Positions 49,422-56,979 of a stretch of 64,000 bases of DNA are shown in pieces. Each line of letters begins with the position of its first letter. The first letter of the stretch is position 1. Under the pieces are notes generated by a model. That model had not been told where the DNA came from, ran no database searches, and saw nothing but the letters and a program-made list of their open reading frames with translations. Both the position numbers and the translations under genes were made by a program. Source of the DNA: Paracoccaceae bacterium (GTDB lineage: Bacteria > Pseudomonadota > Alphaproteobacteria > Rhodobacterales > Rhodobacteraceae); assembly GCA_020637675.1 (NCBI GenBank), contig JACKKD010000001.1:992001-1056000 (forward strand). Direction: 5' to 3'.

Positions 49422-51107
49422 TCAGTTGCCAAGGATCGCGGGAAGGCGAAGCCCGTGGTCCTTCGCACACCGGATGGCGGTGTCGTATCCGGCATCGGCA
49501 TGGCGCCAGACGCCGCTGGCCGGATCGTTCCACAAGACCCGCTCCAGCCGCCTCGCGGCCTCGGGCGTGCCGTCGGCGACGATCACGACGCCGGCATGCT
49601 GGGAGAACCCCATCCCGACGCCGCCGCCATGGTGCAGGCTGACCCAGGTGGCGCCGGAGGCGGTGTTGACCAGCGCATTGAGAAGCGGCCAGTCGGAAAC
49701 CGCGTCCGAGCCGTCCTTCATCGCCTCGGTTTCCCGGTTCGGGCTCGCGACGGAGCCCGAGTCCAGATGGTCCCGCCCGATCACGATCGGGGCCTTCAGT
49801 TCCCCCGATGCGACCATCTCGTTGAACATCAGCCCCGCCCGGTGCCGGTCGCCGAGACCGATCCAGCAGATGCGGGCCGGCAGGCCCTGGAAGGCGATCC
49901 GTTCTCCCGCCATGTCGAGCCAGCGGTGCAGATGGGCGTTTTCGGGGAAGAGCCGCTTCATCGCCGTATCGGTCCGGCGGATGTCGTCCGGGTCGCCCGA
50001 GAGCGCGCACCAGCGGAAGGGGCCGATCCCCTTGCAGAAGAGCGGCCGGATATAGGCGGGCACGAAGCCCGGGAAGGCGAAGGCGTTCTCGAAGCCTTCC
50101 TCCTTCGCGACCTGGCGGATGTTGTTGCCGTAGTCGAGCGTGGGCACGCCCGCGTTCCAGAAACCCACCATCGCTTCGACATGCGCCCGCATCGAGGCCC
50201 GCGCCGCCGTCTCGACCGCCTTGGGGTCGGTCTCCTGCTTCGCGCGCCACTCGGCCACCGTCCAGCCCGCCGGGCAGTAGCCATGCAGCGGATCGTGCGC
50301 CGAGGTCTGGTCTGTGACGATGTCGGGCCGCGGGCCCCCGGCCTGCATCCGCGCGAGAAGCGCGGGGAAGATCTCGGCCGCGTTGCCCAAGAGCCCGACC
50401 GACTTCGCCTCGCCCTCCGCCGTCCACTCCGCAATCAGCGCCAGCGCCTCGTCCAGCGTCTTGGCCTTGGCGTCGAGGTAGCGGGTGCGGATGCGGAAAT
50501 CGATCCGCGTCTCATCCACCTCGACGGCAAGGCAGCAGGCCCCGGCCATGACCGCGGCGAGGGGCTGCGCGCCCCCCATGCCGCCAAGGCCCCCGGTCAG
50601 GATCCAGCGGCCCTTCAAGTCGCCGCCGTAGTGCTGACGCCCGGCCTCGGCGAAGGTCTCGTAGGTGCCCTGCACGATTCCTTGCGTGCCGATGTAGATC
50701 CAGCTTCCAGCCGTCATCTGGCCGTACATCATCAGCCCCTTGCGGTCCAACTCGTTGAAATGCGCCCAGGTCGCCCAGTGGGGGACAAGGTTCGAATTGG
50801 CGATCAGCACGCGCGGGGCGTCGGCATGGGTGCGGATGACCGCGACCGGGCGGCCGGACTGCACCACCAGCGTCTCGTCGGCCTCCAGGTCCTTGAGCGT
50901 GGCGACGATCCGGTCGAAATCCTCCCAGGTGCGCGCCGCCCGGCCGATGCCGCCATAGACGACGAGCTCGTGCGGGTTCTCGGCCACGTCGGGGTGCAGG
51001 TTGTTCATCAGCATCCGCATCGCGGCCTCGGTCTGCCAGCTCTTCGCGGTCCGATCGGGGCCGGTCGGCGGATAGATGTCGCGCAGGTTGTGGCGAGGGT
51101 CGGTCAT
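49422..51107 (-). CDS. hutU: Urocanate hydratase
   Basis: A 561-residue cytoplasmic enzyme converting urocanate to 4-imidazolone-5-propionate, with NAD+ as electrophile. Landmarks: NNLHPDVAENPHELVVYGGIG, NLVPHWATWAHFNELDRKGL, YIGTQGIVQGTYETFAEAG, TGGLGGMGGAQPLAAVMAGA (the NAD-binding block), FRWCALSGDPDDIRRTD with the conserved active-site Cys, and HHGGGVGMGFSQHAG. The length is standard. It is the last gene of the hutIHGU operon and overlaps hutG by 4 bases. Confidence 0.97.
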   Translation of the reverse strand: MTDPRHNLRDIYPPTGPDRTAKSWQTEAAMRMLMNNLHPDVAENPHELVVYGGIGRAARTWEDFDRIVATLKDLEADETLVVQSGRPVAVIRTHADAPRVLIANSNLVPHWATWAHFNELDRKGLMMYGQMTAGSWIYIGTQGIVQGTYETFAEAGRQHYGGDLKGRWILTGGLGGMGGAQPLAAVMAGACCLAVEVDETRIDFRIRTRYLDAKAKTLDEALALIAEWTAEGEAKSVGLLGNAAEIFPALLARMQAGGPRPDIVTDQTSAHDPLHGYCPAGWTVAEWRAKQETDPKAVETAARASMRAHVEAMVGFWNAGVPTLDYGNNIRQVAKEEGFENAFAFPGFVPAYIRPLFCKGIGPFRWCALSGDPDDIRRTDTAMKRLFPENAHLHRWLDMAGERIAFQGLPARICWIGLGDRHRAGLMFNEMVASGELKAPIVIGRDHLDSGSVASPNRETEAMKDGSDAVSDWPLLNALVNTASGATWVSLHHGGGVGMGFSQHAGVVIVADGTPEAARRLERVLWNDPASGVWRHADAGYDTAIRCAKDHGLRLPAILGN

Positions 51108-51913
51108 GGGCGTGCGTCCTTCGGTAGCTCGGCCGCGGCGTCGGCGACCGCGTCAAGAATATGCTTCAGCCAGCGGCGGAGCCGGTCGGCCTTGCGCGTG
51201 TCGTAGCTCCAGGGCGGAGCCTCTTCCGTGAGATAGGCGGACTGCGCGATCTCCATCTGGATCGCATGGACCCCGGTTTCCGGCCGGCCGTAGTGGCGGG
51301 TTGTCCAGCCGCCCCTGAACCGGCCGTTGAGGACGCTGGAATAGGGCGAGGAGGCGGCGCACCCGACCGCCGCGGCCTCGATCTCCGGCGCGCAGGTGCG
51401 GCCGCCGTCGGTGCCGATGTTGAGCGCCGGCAGGACGCCCTCGAAGAGGAACGGAATCTCCGACCGGATCGAGTGGCAGTCCCAGAGAACCGCGAAGCCG
51501 TGCCGGGCGCGCACCCGCGCCAGTTCCGCGGCAAGCGCTGCGTGATAGGGCGCGTGGAAGGCGGCGCGGCGCGCCTCGACCTCCTCGGCGGAGGGCTCCT
51601 GCCCCTCGGCCCAGATGGCGCGACCGTCGAAGTCCGTCAGTGGCACGAGGCCAGTGGTGTTCTGCCCCGGATAGAGCGAGCCGCCCGAAGGGTCGCGGTT
51701 GGCATCGATGGCGTAGCGGTGGAAGGTCGCCCGAACCACCGTCGCGCCGGGCGCGAGCCCGTCATAGAGCCGGCCGATGTGCCAGTCCGTGTCCGCCAGC
51801 GCCCGGCCGGTCCGGTTCAGCCGCGCCGCGATATCCTCGGGCAGCCTGGTCCCGCCATGGGGCTGGCCGAGGACGAGGGCGCCGTCGCCGCGGATCACTT
51901 CCACCGGTGTCAT
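51104..51913 (-). CDS. hutG: N-formylglutamate deformylase
   Basis: A 269-residue metal-dependent hydrolase that releases formate and glutamate from N-formylglutamate, ending the HutF branch of histidine breakdown. Landmarks: PHGGTRLPEDIAARL at the start, ADTDWHIGRLYD with metal ligands, FHRYAIDANRDPSGGSLYPGQNT (quoted in part), VLWDCHSIRSEIP and MEIAQSAYLTEE. It is not the arginase-like HutG. It overlaps hutH and hutU by 4 bases each. The ATG is at 51913. Confidence 0.93.
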   Translation of the reverse strand: MTPVEVIRGDGALVLGQPHGGTRLPEDIAARLNRTGRALADTDWHIGRLYDGLAPGATVVRATFHRYAIDANRDPSGGSLYPGQNTTGLVPLTDFDGRAIWAEGQEPSAEEVEARRAAFHAPYHAALAAELARVRARHGFAVLWDCHSIRSEIPFLFEGVLPALNIGTDGGRTCAPEIEAAAVGCAASSPYSSVLNGRFRGGWTTRHYGRPETGVHAIQMEIAQSAYLTEEAPPWSYDTRKADRLRRWLKHILDAVADAAAELPKDARP

Positions 51914-53445
51914 CGGCGAAGGTCCGGAAGCGCGAGCCCTGCAGCATTGGCAACCGTGCCGTCGGCGACGAGCCTGGCCGCCGTCTCGAGGTCGGGGGCA
52001 AGGTAGCGGTCCGCTCCGATCGGCGCGACCTCCTGCCGCAACCGGGCCAGCACCTTTTGCAGCGGCTTCGAGGTGGCAAGGGGGGCGCGGAACTCCACCC
52101 CCTGCGCGGCGCAGAGAAGCTCCACCCCGAGGATGCGGTTGAGGTTCCCGACCATCTGCCCCAGCCGTCGCGCGCCGTGGGCGGCCATGCTGACATGATC
52201 CTCCTGGTTGGCCGAGGTCGGCGTGGAATCGGTCACGCAGGGATTGGCGAGGTGCTTGTTCTCGCTCATCAGCGCCGCCGTCGTCACCTCGGCGATCATC
52301 AGGCCGGAGTTGAGGCCGGGGGCGGGCGTCAGGAACGGCGGAAGGTCGTGGCTGAGGGTCGGATCGACCATCAGCGCCACCCGGCGCTGGGCGATGGCGC
52401 CGATCTCGGCCACGGCGAGCGCGATCATGTCCGCCGCGAATCCCACGGGCTCGGCATGGAAGTTGCCGCCCGAGACAATCCGGCCATTCGACAGGACGAG
52501 CGGATTGTCGGTCGCCGCGTTCGCCTCGACCTCCAGCGTTCCTGCGGCCATGCGCAGCATGTCCATCGCGGCCCCCGTCACCTGCGGCTGGCAGCGGATG
52601 CAATAGGGGTCCTGCACCCGCGTGTCGCCCTCGCGATGGCTTTCGCGGATCGCCGAGCCATCGAGCAGCGCGCGCATGGCGGTGGCGGCCTCGATCTGGC
52701 CCGCATGGCCGCGCAGGCTGTGGATCTCGGGCTGGAGGGGTGCTGTCGATCCCATGATCGCATCGGTGGACATGGCCGAGATCACCAGCGCCGATCGCGC
52801 CGCGTGCCAGGCGCCGAAAAGCCCTGCGAGCGCGAAAGCGGTCGAGAACTGCGTGCCATTGATGAACGCGAGACCCTCCTTCGGGCCAAGCGGCACCGGG
52901 GCGAGCCCCGCGGCCGCGAGCGCCTCGCCCCCCGGCAGGATGCGGCCGCCGTATTCGGCAAAGCCCGCGCCGATCATCACGGCGGTCATGTGCGCCAGGG
53001 GCGCAAGGTCGCCGCTCGCGCCCACGGACCCTTGCGCGGGCACCACCGGCGTCACCGCGCCCGCCAGCATCGCTTCGAGAAGCTCGATCAGTTCCCAGCG
53101 CACACCCGAGGCGCCGCGGCCGAGGCTGAGCAGTTTCAGCGTCATCATCAGCCGTGTCGTGTTCGCCGGGATCGGCTCGCCCACGCCACAGCAATGCGAC
53201 AGGATCAGGTTTTCCTGGAGCTTCGCCGTGTCCTTGGGCGCGATCTTCAGGTGGGCGAGCTTGCCGAAGCCGGTGTTCACTCCATAGACCGCCGCGGAGC
53301 CGGCGGCGGCTTCGGCCACCCGGGCGGCGGCGGCCTCGACCCCGGCACGGGCCGAAGGGGCGAGCCGGGCGGGAGCGCCGCCGCGCCAGATCCGCTCGAG
53401 TTGGGAAAGCGCGGTGGCGCCGGGGACGAGGGTTTCAGGCGTCAA
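51910..53445 (-). CDS. hutH: Histidine ammonia-lyase
   Basis: A 511-residue lyase that converts histidine to urocanate and ammonia. The MIO prosthetic group forms from Ala143-Ser144-Gly145 in GSVGASGDLAPLAHM; the catalytic Tyr is in AVYGVNTGFGKLA. The TTG start at 53445 has GGAGG just upstream and gives the normal N-terminus; the frame upstream of it belongs to the hutI region. It overlaps the hutI 3' end by 11 bases and hutG by 4. Confidence 0.95.
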   Translation of the reverse strand: MTPETLVPGATALSQLERIWRGGAPARLAPSARAGVEAAAARVAEAAAGSAAVYGVNTGFGKLAHLKIAPKDTAKLQENLILSHCCGVGEPIPANTTRLMMTLKLLSLGRGASGVRWELIELLEAMLAGAVTPVVPAQGSVGASGDLAPLAHMTAVMIGAGFAEYGGRILPGGEALAAAGLAPVPLGPKEGLAFINGTQFSTAFALAGLFGAWHAARSALVISAMSTDAIMGSTAPLQPEIHSLRGHAGQIEAATAMRALLDGSAIRESHREGDTRVQDPYCIRCQPQVTGAAMDMLRMAAGTLEVEANAATDNPLVLSNGRIVSGGNFHAEPVGFAADMIALAVAEIGAIAQRRVALMVDPTLSHDLPPFLTPAPGLNSGLMIAEVTTAALMSENKHLANPCVTDSTPTSANQEDHVSMAAHGARRLGQMVGNLNRILGVELLCAAQGVEFRAPLATSKPLQKVLARLRQEVAPIGADRYLAPDLETAARLVADGTVANAAGLALPDLRR

Positions 53446-54622
53446 GGCGGCCTCCGAACATGCGGGTGTGAAGGGGCGTGGCGCCGATCCGGTAGGAAAG
53501 CTCGGCCGGATGCGCCGCGTCCCAGACGGCGAGGTCGGCGCGCAGGCCCGGAGCGATGCGGCCGCGATCGGCCAGCCCGAGCGCGGCGGCGGCATGGCGG
53601 GTGACGCCCGCCAGCGCCTCCTCCGGCGTCAGACGGAAGAAGGTGCAGGCCATGTTCATCGCAAGCGTGAGCGAGGTCATCGGCGCGGTGCCGGGGTTCA
53701 TGTCGGTGGCCACGGCCATCGGCACCCCGTGCCGTCGCAGAAGGTCGATCGGCGGCAGTTTCGTCTCGCGAAGCGTGTAGAAGGCAGCAGGCAGGATGAC
53801 AGCGACGGTGCCGGCGGCGGCCATTGCCGCGATGCCCTCCTCGTCCAGATACTCGAGATGGTCGGCCGACAGCGCCCCGTATCTGGCCGCGAGTGCCGCG
53901 CCGCCGAGGTTCGAGAGCTGTTCGGCGTGAAGCTTGACCGGCAGGCAGAGCGCCCGGGCAGCGTCGAAGACCCGGCCGATCTGCTCAGGTGAAAAGGCGA
54001 TGCCCTCGCAGAAGCCGTCCACCGCATCGGCGAGCCCCTCGGCATGGGCGGCGTGCAGGGCGGGGATGCAGACCTCATCGAGGTAAGCATCGGCGCGGCC
54101 GGCGTATTCGGGCGGGACCGCATGGGCGGCGAGCAGGCTCGTGACCACCCCGACCGGGCGCTGCCGGCCGAGCGCGCGGGCGGTGCGCAGCATCTTCAGC
54201 TCGTCCGCGACGGTGAGGCCGTAGCCCGACTTCACCTCAAGCGTGGTCACCCCCTCGGCCAGCATCCGGTCGAGCCGTGCCAGCGCACTCTCCTCCAGCT
54301 CGGACTGGCTCGCCGCACGCGTGGCGCGGACGGTCGAGACGATCCCGCCGCCGGCGCGCGCCACATCTTCGTAGCTCGCACCCTCTAGCCGCATCTCGAA
54401 TTCGCGCGCGCGGTCGCCGGCGTGGACGAGATGAGTATGGCAGTCGATCAGCCCCGGCGTGACCAGGCGACCGCCGAGGTCGACCTGCTCCCCCTTCGCC
54501 GCTGGAAGGTCAGCCCGCGGTCCGGCCCATTGGATGCGCTCGCCCGAGACAATCACGGCGCCATCGGGGATCAGCCCCGCGCCCTCGGTCATGGTCGCCA
54601 GCACCGCATTGAGGAGAATCAT
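53435..54622 (-). CDS. hutI: Imidazolonepropionase
   Basis: A 395-residue amidohydrolase opening 4-imidazolone-5-propionate to formiminoglutamate. Landmarks: LVTPGLIDCHTHLVHAGDRA (metal His pair), TTLEVKSGYGL, KLHAEQLSNLGGAALAA (metal His), SADHLEYLDEEGI and VATDMNPGTAP (metal Asp). The ATG at 54622 is preceded by AAGG; the ATG at 54670 would lie beyond the candidate HutC site. It is the first gene of hutIHGU, divergent from hutF. Confidence 0.95.
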   Translation of the reverse strand: MILLNAVLATMTEGAGLIPDGAVIVSGERIQWAGPRADLPAAKGEQVDLGGRLVTPGLIDCHTHLVHAGDRAREFEMRLEGASYEDVARAGGGIVSTVRATRAASQSELEESALARLDRMLAEGVTTLEVKSGYGLTVADELKMLRTARALGRQRPVGVVTSLLAAHAVPPEYAGRADAYLDEVCIPALHAAHAEGLADAVDGFCEGIAFSPEQIGRVFDAARALCLPVKLHAEQLSNLGGAALAARYGALSADHLEYLDEEGIAAMAAAGTVAVILPAAFYTLRETKLPPIDLLRRHGVPMAVATDMNPGTAPMTSLTLAMNMACTFFRLTPEEALAGVTRHAAAALGLADRGRIAPGLRADLAVWDAAHPAELSYRIGATPLHTRMFGGRLDA

Positions 54623-54657
54623 CGGTAGCGCCTTGTATCGTCTGCGATGTCGTGTAT

Positions 54658-54671
54658 TATGTCTGCACATA
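54658..54671. promoter_or_regulatory. Candidate HutC operator between hutI and hutF
   Basis: TATGT-CTGC-ACATA, with perfect 5-base arms. The core ATGTCTGCACAT agrees at 8 of 12 positions with the TTGT..GTACAA-type HutC site known from Pseudomonas. It lies in the 74-base gap between divergent hutI and hutF, where one operator would control the whole pathway. The region also contains AT-rich segments suitable for both promoters. Confidence 0.55.
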
Positions 54672-54696
54672 TTATCCTGTCAAGACGGGTTCCCCG

Positions 54697-56067
54697 ATGC
54701 AACGGATCTGGGCGCGTGAAGCGCTACTTCCCGAAGGCTGGCGCGACAGCGTCCTGATCGAGATCGCACCCGGCGGACGCGTCGGCGCGGTAGGACCCGA
54801 CACCGCGCCGACCACGGATTGCCTGCGGGTCGGCGTCCTCGTTCCCGCCCCGGCCAACTGCCATTCTCATGCGTTCCAGCGCGCGATGGCCGGGCTGACG
54901 GAACAACGCGGGGCCGAACCGTCCGACACCTTCTGGACCTGGCGGCAGCGGATGTTCGCCTTTCTCGAACGGATCATGCCGGAGCAGGTGGAGGCCATCG
55001 CCGCGCAGGTGCAGATGGAGATGCTCGAGGCGGGCTTCGCCACCAATGTCGAGTTCCACTACTTGCACCATCGGCCGGACGGCGGCCCCTATGCCGATCC
55101 GGCCGAGATGTCGGCCCGCATCGCCGCCGCCGCCGCAACCACCGGGATCGGGCTGACGCTGCTGCCGGTGCACTACCAGTTCGGCGGGCTCGACCGCCGC
55201 CCGCTTGGCGCCGGCCAGCGGCGCTTCGGCACCGATCCCGACCGCTTCGCCCGGCTCGTGGAGGGGGCGGAGCGGGCGCTCGGCGTCCTGCCCGCCGACA
55301 CCGTTCTCGGCATTGCGCCGCATTCCCTGCGCGCGGTGGCGCCGGAGACGCTCGCCATGCTCGCGGCGCTGAGGCCCGGCGCGCCGGTGCACATGCACCT
55401 CGCCGAGACGCCGGGCGAGGTGGCGGAGGTCATGGCCGCACTCGGCCGCCGGCCGGTCGAATGGATGATGGAGAACGTCGCGCTCTCGTCGCGCTGGTGC
55501 CTGATCCACCTCACCCAGATGCTTCCGGCGGAGACCCGGGCGCTGGCCCGTACCGGCGCGGTCGCGGGACTCTGCCCGTTGACGGAGGCGAGCCTTGGCG
55601 ACGGCATCTTCGACGGCGTCACCTGGTGCGACGAGAACGGCGCGATCGCACTCGGCTCCGACAGCAACATCCGCATCTCGCTGGCCGAGGAACTGCGTCA
55701 ACTCGATACCAGCCAGCGCCTGCGCGATCACAGCCGCGCGGCGCTGGCGACGGCCGCGCGGTCAACGGGGCGGCGGCTGCTGGAAGATGTCGCGACGGGC
55801 GGTGCCACGGCATCGGGCCGCGGCCGCGGCCGGATCGAGCCCGGGGCCTGGGCCGATCTCCTCGCGCTCGACACGACCCATGTCGACCTCGAGGGGCTGC
55901 GGGGCGACACCCTCCTCGACAGTTTTGCCTTCGCGGGCGACAGCGGCATGGTCGCGGAAGTCTGGGCGGCCGGACGTCACTTGGTTCGGGGCGGGCGCCA
56001 CATCCGCCGCGACGAAATCACGGCAGCCTATCGCACCGCGGTGCGGGGCCTCAGGGAAAGCACCTGA
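54697..56067 (+). CDS. hutF: Formimidoylglutamate deiminase
   Basis: A 456-residue amidohydrolase that deaminates N-formimidoyl-L-glutamate to N-formylglutamate. Landmarks: VLVPAPANCHSHAFQRAMAG (metal His pair), SDTFWTWRQRMFAF, EFHYLHHRPDG, VHMHLAETPGEV (metal His and Glu), LIHLTQM and ALGSDSNIRISLAEELR (metal Asp). Its presence with the deformylase HutG shows the two-step route rather than direct formiminoglutamase. ATG 54697 is used instead of an ATG 15 codons earlier, which falls inside the operator. It converges with hutC (3 bases between stops). Confidence 0.95.
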   Translation: MQRIWAREALLPEGWRDSVLIEIAPGGRVGAVGPDTAPTTDCLRVGVLVPAPANCHSHAFQRAMAGLTEQRGAEPSDTFWTWRQRMFAFLERIMPEQVEAIAAQVQMEMLEAGFATNVEFHYLHHRPDGGPYADPAEMSARIAAAAATTGIGLTLLPVHYQFGGLDRRPLGAGQRRFGTDPDRFARLVEGAERALGVLPADTVLGIAPHSLRAVAPETLAMLAALRPGAPVHMHLAETPGEVAEVMAALGRRPVEWMMENVALSSRWCLIHLTQMLPAETRALARTGAVAGLCPLTEASLGDGIFDGVTWCDENGAIALGSDSNIRISLAEELRQLDTSQRLRDHSRAALATAARSTGRRLLEDVATGGATASGRGRGRIEPGAWADLLALDTTHVDLEGLRGDTLLDSFAFAGDSGMVAEVWAAGRHLVRGGRHIRRDEITAAYRTAVRGLREST

Positions 56068-56070
56068 AAA

Positions 56071-56796
56071 TCAGTACCGCGTGGTCATCCGGTGCCCTGG
56101 CCGGTGGACCAGACGCACATAAGTCACTGTCTCGCCGTTCCACCGGGTGAGCCGCTCGGTCGTCAGGAGTGGATCGCCGATCCCACAATCGAGATGGGCG
56201 GCAAGCGCCGCGTCCGCCGCAGTGGCAGAGATGCTGATCTCGACGGCGGAGAAGGGAATCTGCGATACCAGCCACTCTGTCGGGCCGCTCGCGGAGAAAT
56301 CCGCCGTCCGCGCCTGCGGCAGGAGGCCGAGGTTGATCCAGCGATCCTCGTGCTGCCAGGGCGCGCCATCGGCGAAATGCAGGCAGACCAGGTGCCGTAC
56401 CGGATCGCCGGGTGCGAGCGCGAGCCGCGCCCGCAGCCACTCGGGCGCCTCGATCACCTCCGACCGCACGAGGGCGTAGCGGTAGCTGCGGCCCTGTCCC
56501 TCCACCTCGCGCCGGACGACCGGGATGTCGAACCGCGCCTGCCGCAGGGGGGACGACCGGACCCTTGAGCCCGACTTTCGCTTGCGCTCGATGATCCCGT
56601 CCTCGGCGAGTTCGCGCATGGCGCGGTTCACCGTGGCGCGGGCCGAGCCATAGGTTTCGGCCAGTTCCAGTTCGCCCGGAATGAGGCTACCCGGCTTCCA
56701 TTCACCCCGGGTGATCCTGCCCAGGATGTCCGCCTTTATGTCGCGGTAGGTCACCACTCCCACCTGCCCCTTGTTCCCTGCCGGGCCGCCGGCCAT
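56071..56796 (-). CDS. hutC: Histidine utilisation repressor HutC (GntR family)
   Basis: A 241-residue GntR regulator of the HutC subfamily. The N-terminal winged helix (residues ~15-85) includes YRDIKADILGRITRGEWKPG, ELAETYGSARATVNRAMREL and DGIIERKRKSGSRVRS; the C-terminal UTRA ligand domain (DPVRHLVCLHFADGAPWQHEDRWI and the end RPGHRMTTRY) is typical for urocanate sensing. The ATG at 56796 is chosen; the frame is open to 56847. It lies at the end of the hut cluster, convergent with hutF. Confidence 0.93.
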   Translation of the reverse strand: MAGGPAGNKGQVGVVTYRDIKADILGRITRGEWKPGSLIPGELELAETYGSARATVNRAMRELAEDGIIERKRKSGSRVRSSPLRQARFDIPVVRREVEGQGRSYRYALVRSEVIEAPEWLRARLALAPGDPVRHLVCLHFADGAPWQHEDRWINLGLLPQARTADFSASGPTEWLVSQIPFSAVEISISATAADAALAAHLDCGIGDPLLTTERLTRWNGETVTYVRLVHRPGHRMTTRY

Positions 56797-56802
56797 TGCC
56801 AA

Positions 56803-56823
56803 GTCCAAGAATAAATCTTGGAC
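56803..56823. promoter_or_regulatory. Inverted repeat just upstream of hutC
   Basis: GTCCAAGA (56803-56810), ATAAA, then TCTTGGAC (56816-56823): perfect 8-base arms around an AT-rich centre, 7 bases before the hutC ATG. It differs from the candidate HutC site at hutI/hutF, so it may bind another factor, or act as a hairpin in the hutC leader or in the transcript toward the RTX gene. Confidence 0.5.
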
Positions 56824-56979
56824 ATATCTGACCTTAAGTCCAGTCAAAAGACACCTGCCATGCAGCGTGCGTTTGCGGACAATTCGCGCTATCGCGGCAC
56901 TGCCGGACAGGGCCGGCGAAAGGCTGTCTTAACCATCCGGAGGAAAAGATCGTCAACGGTTCAAGGCGCGGGGGGCGCG

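Noticed and set aside
56818..56979. N-terminal extension of the RTX protein to 56818
   Set aside because: The upstream codons begin with a TTG inside the hutC-proximal inverted repeat, lack a ribosome-binding site and give a basic segment unlike RTX N-termini; the ATG at 56980 is better placed, though not proven.
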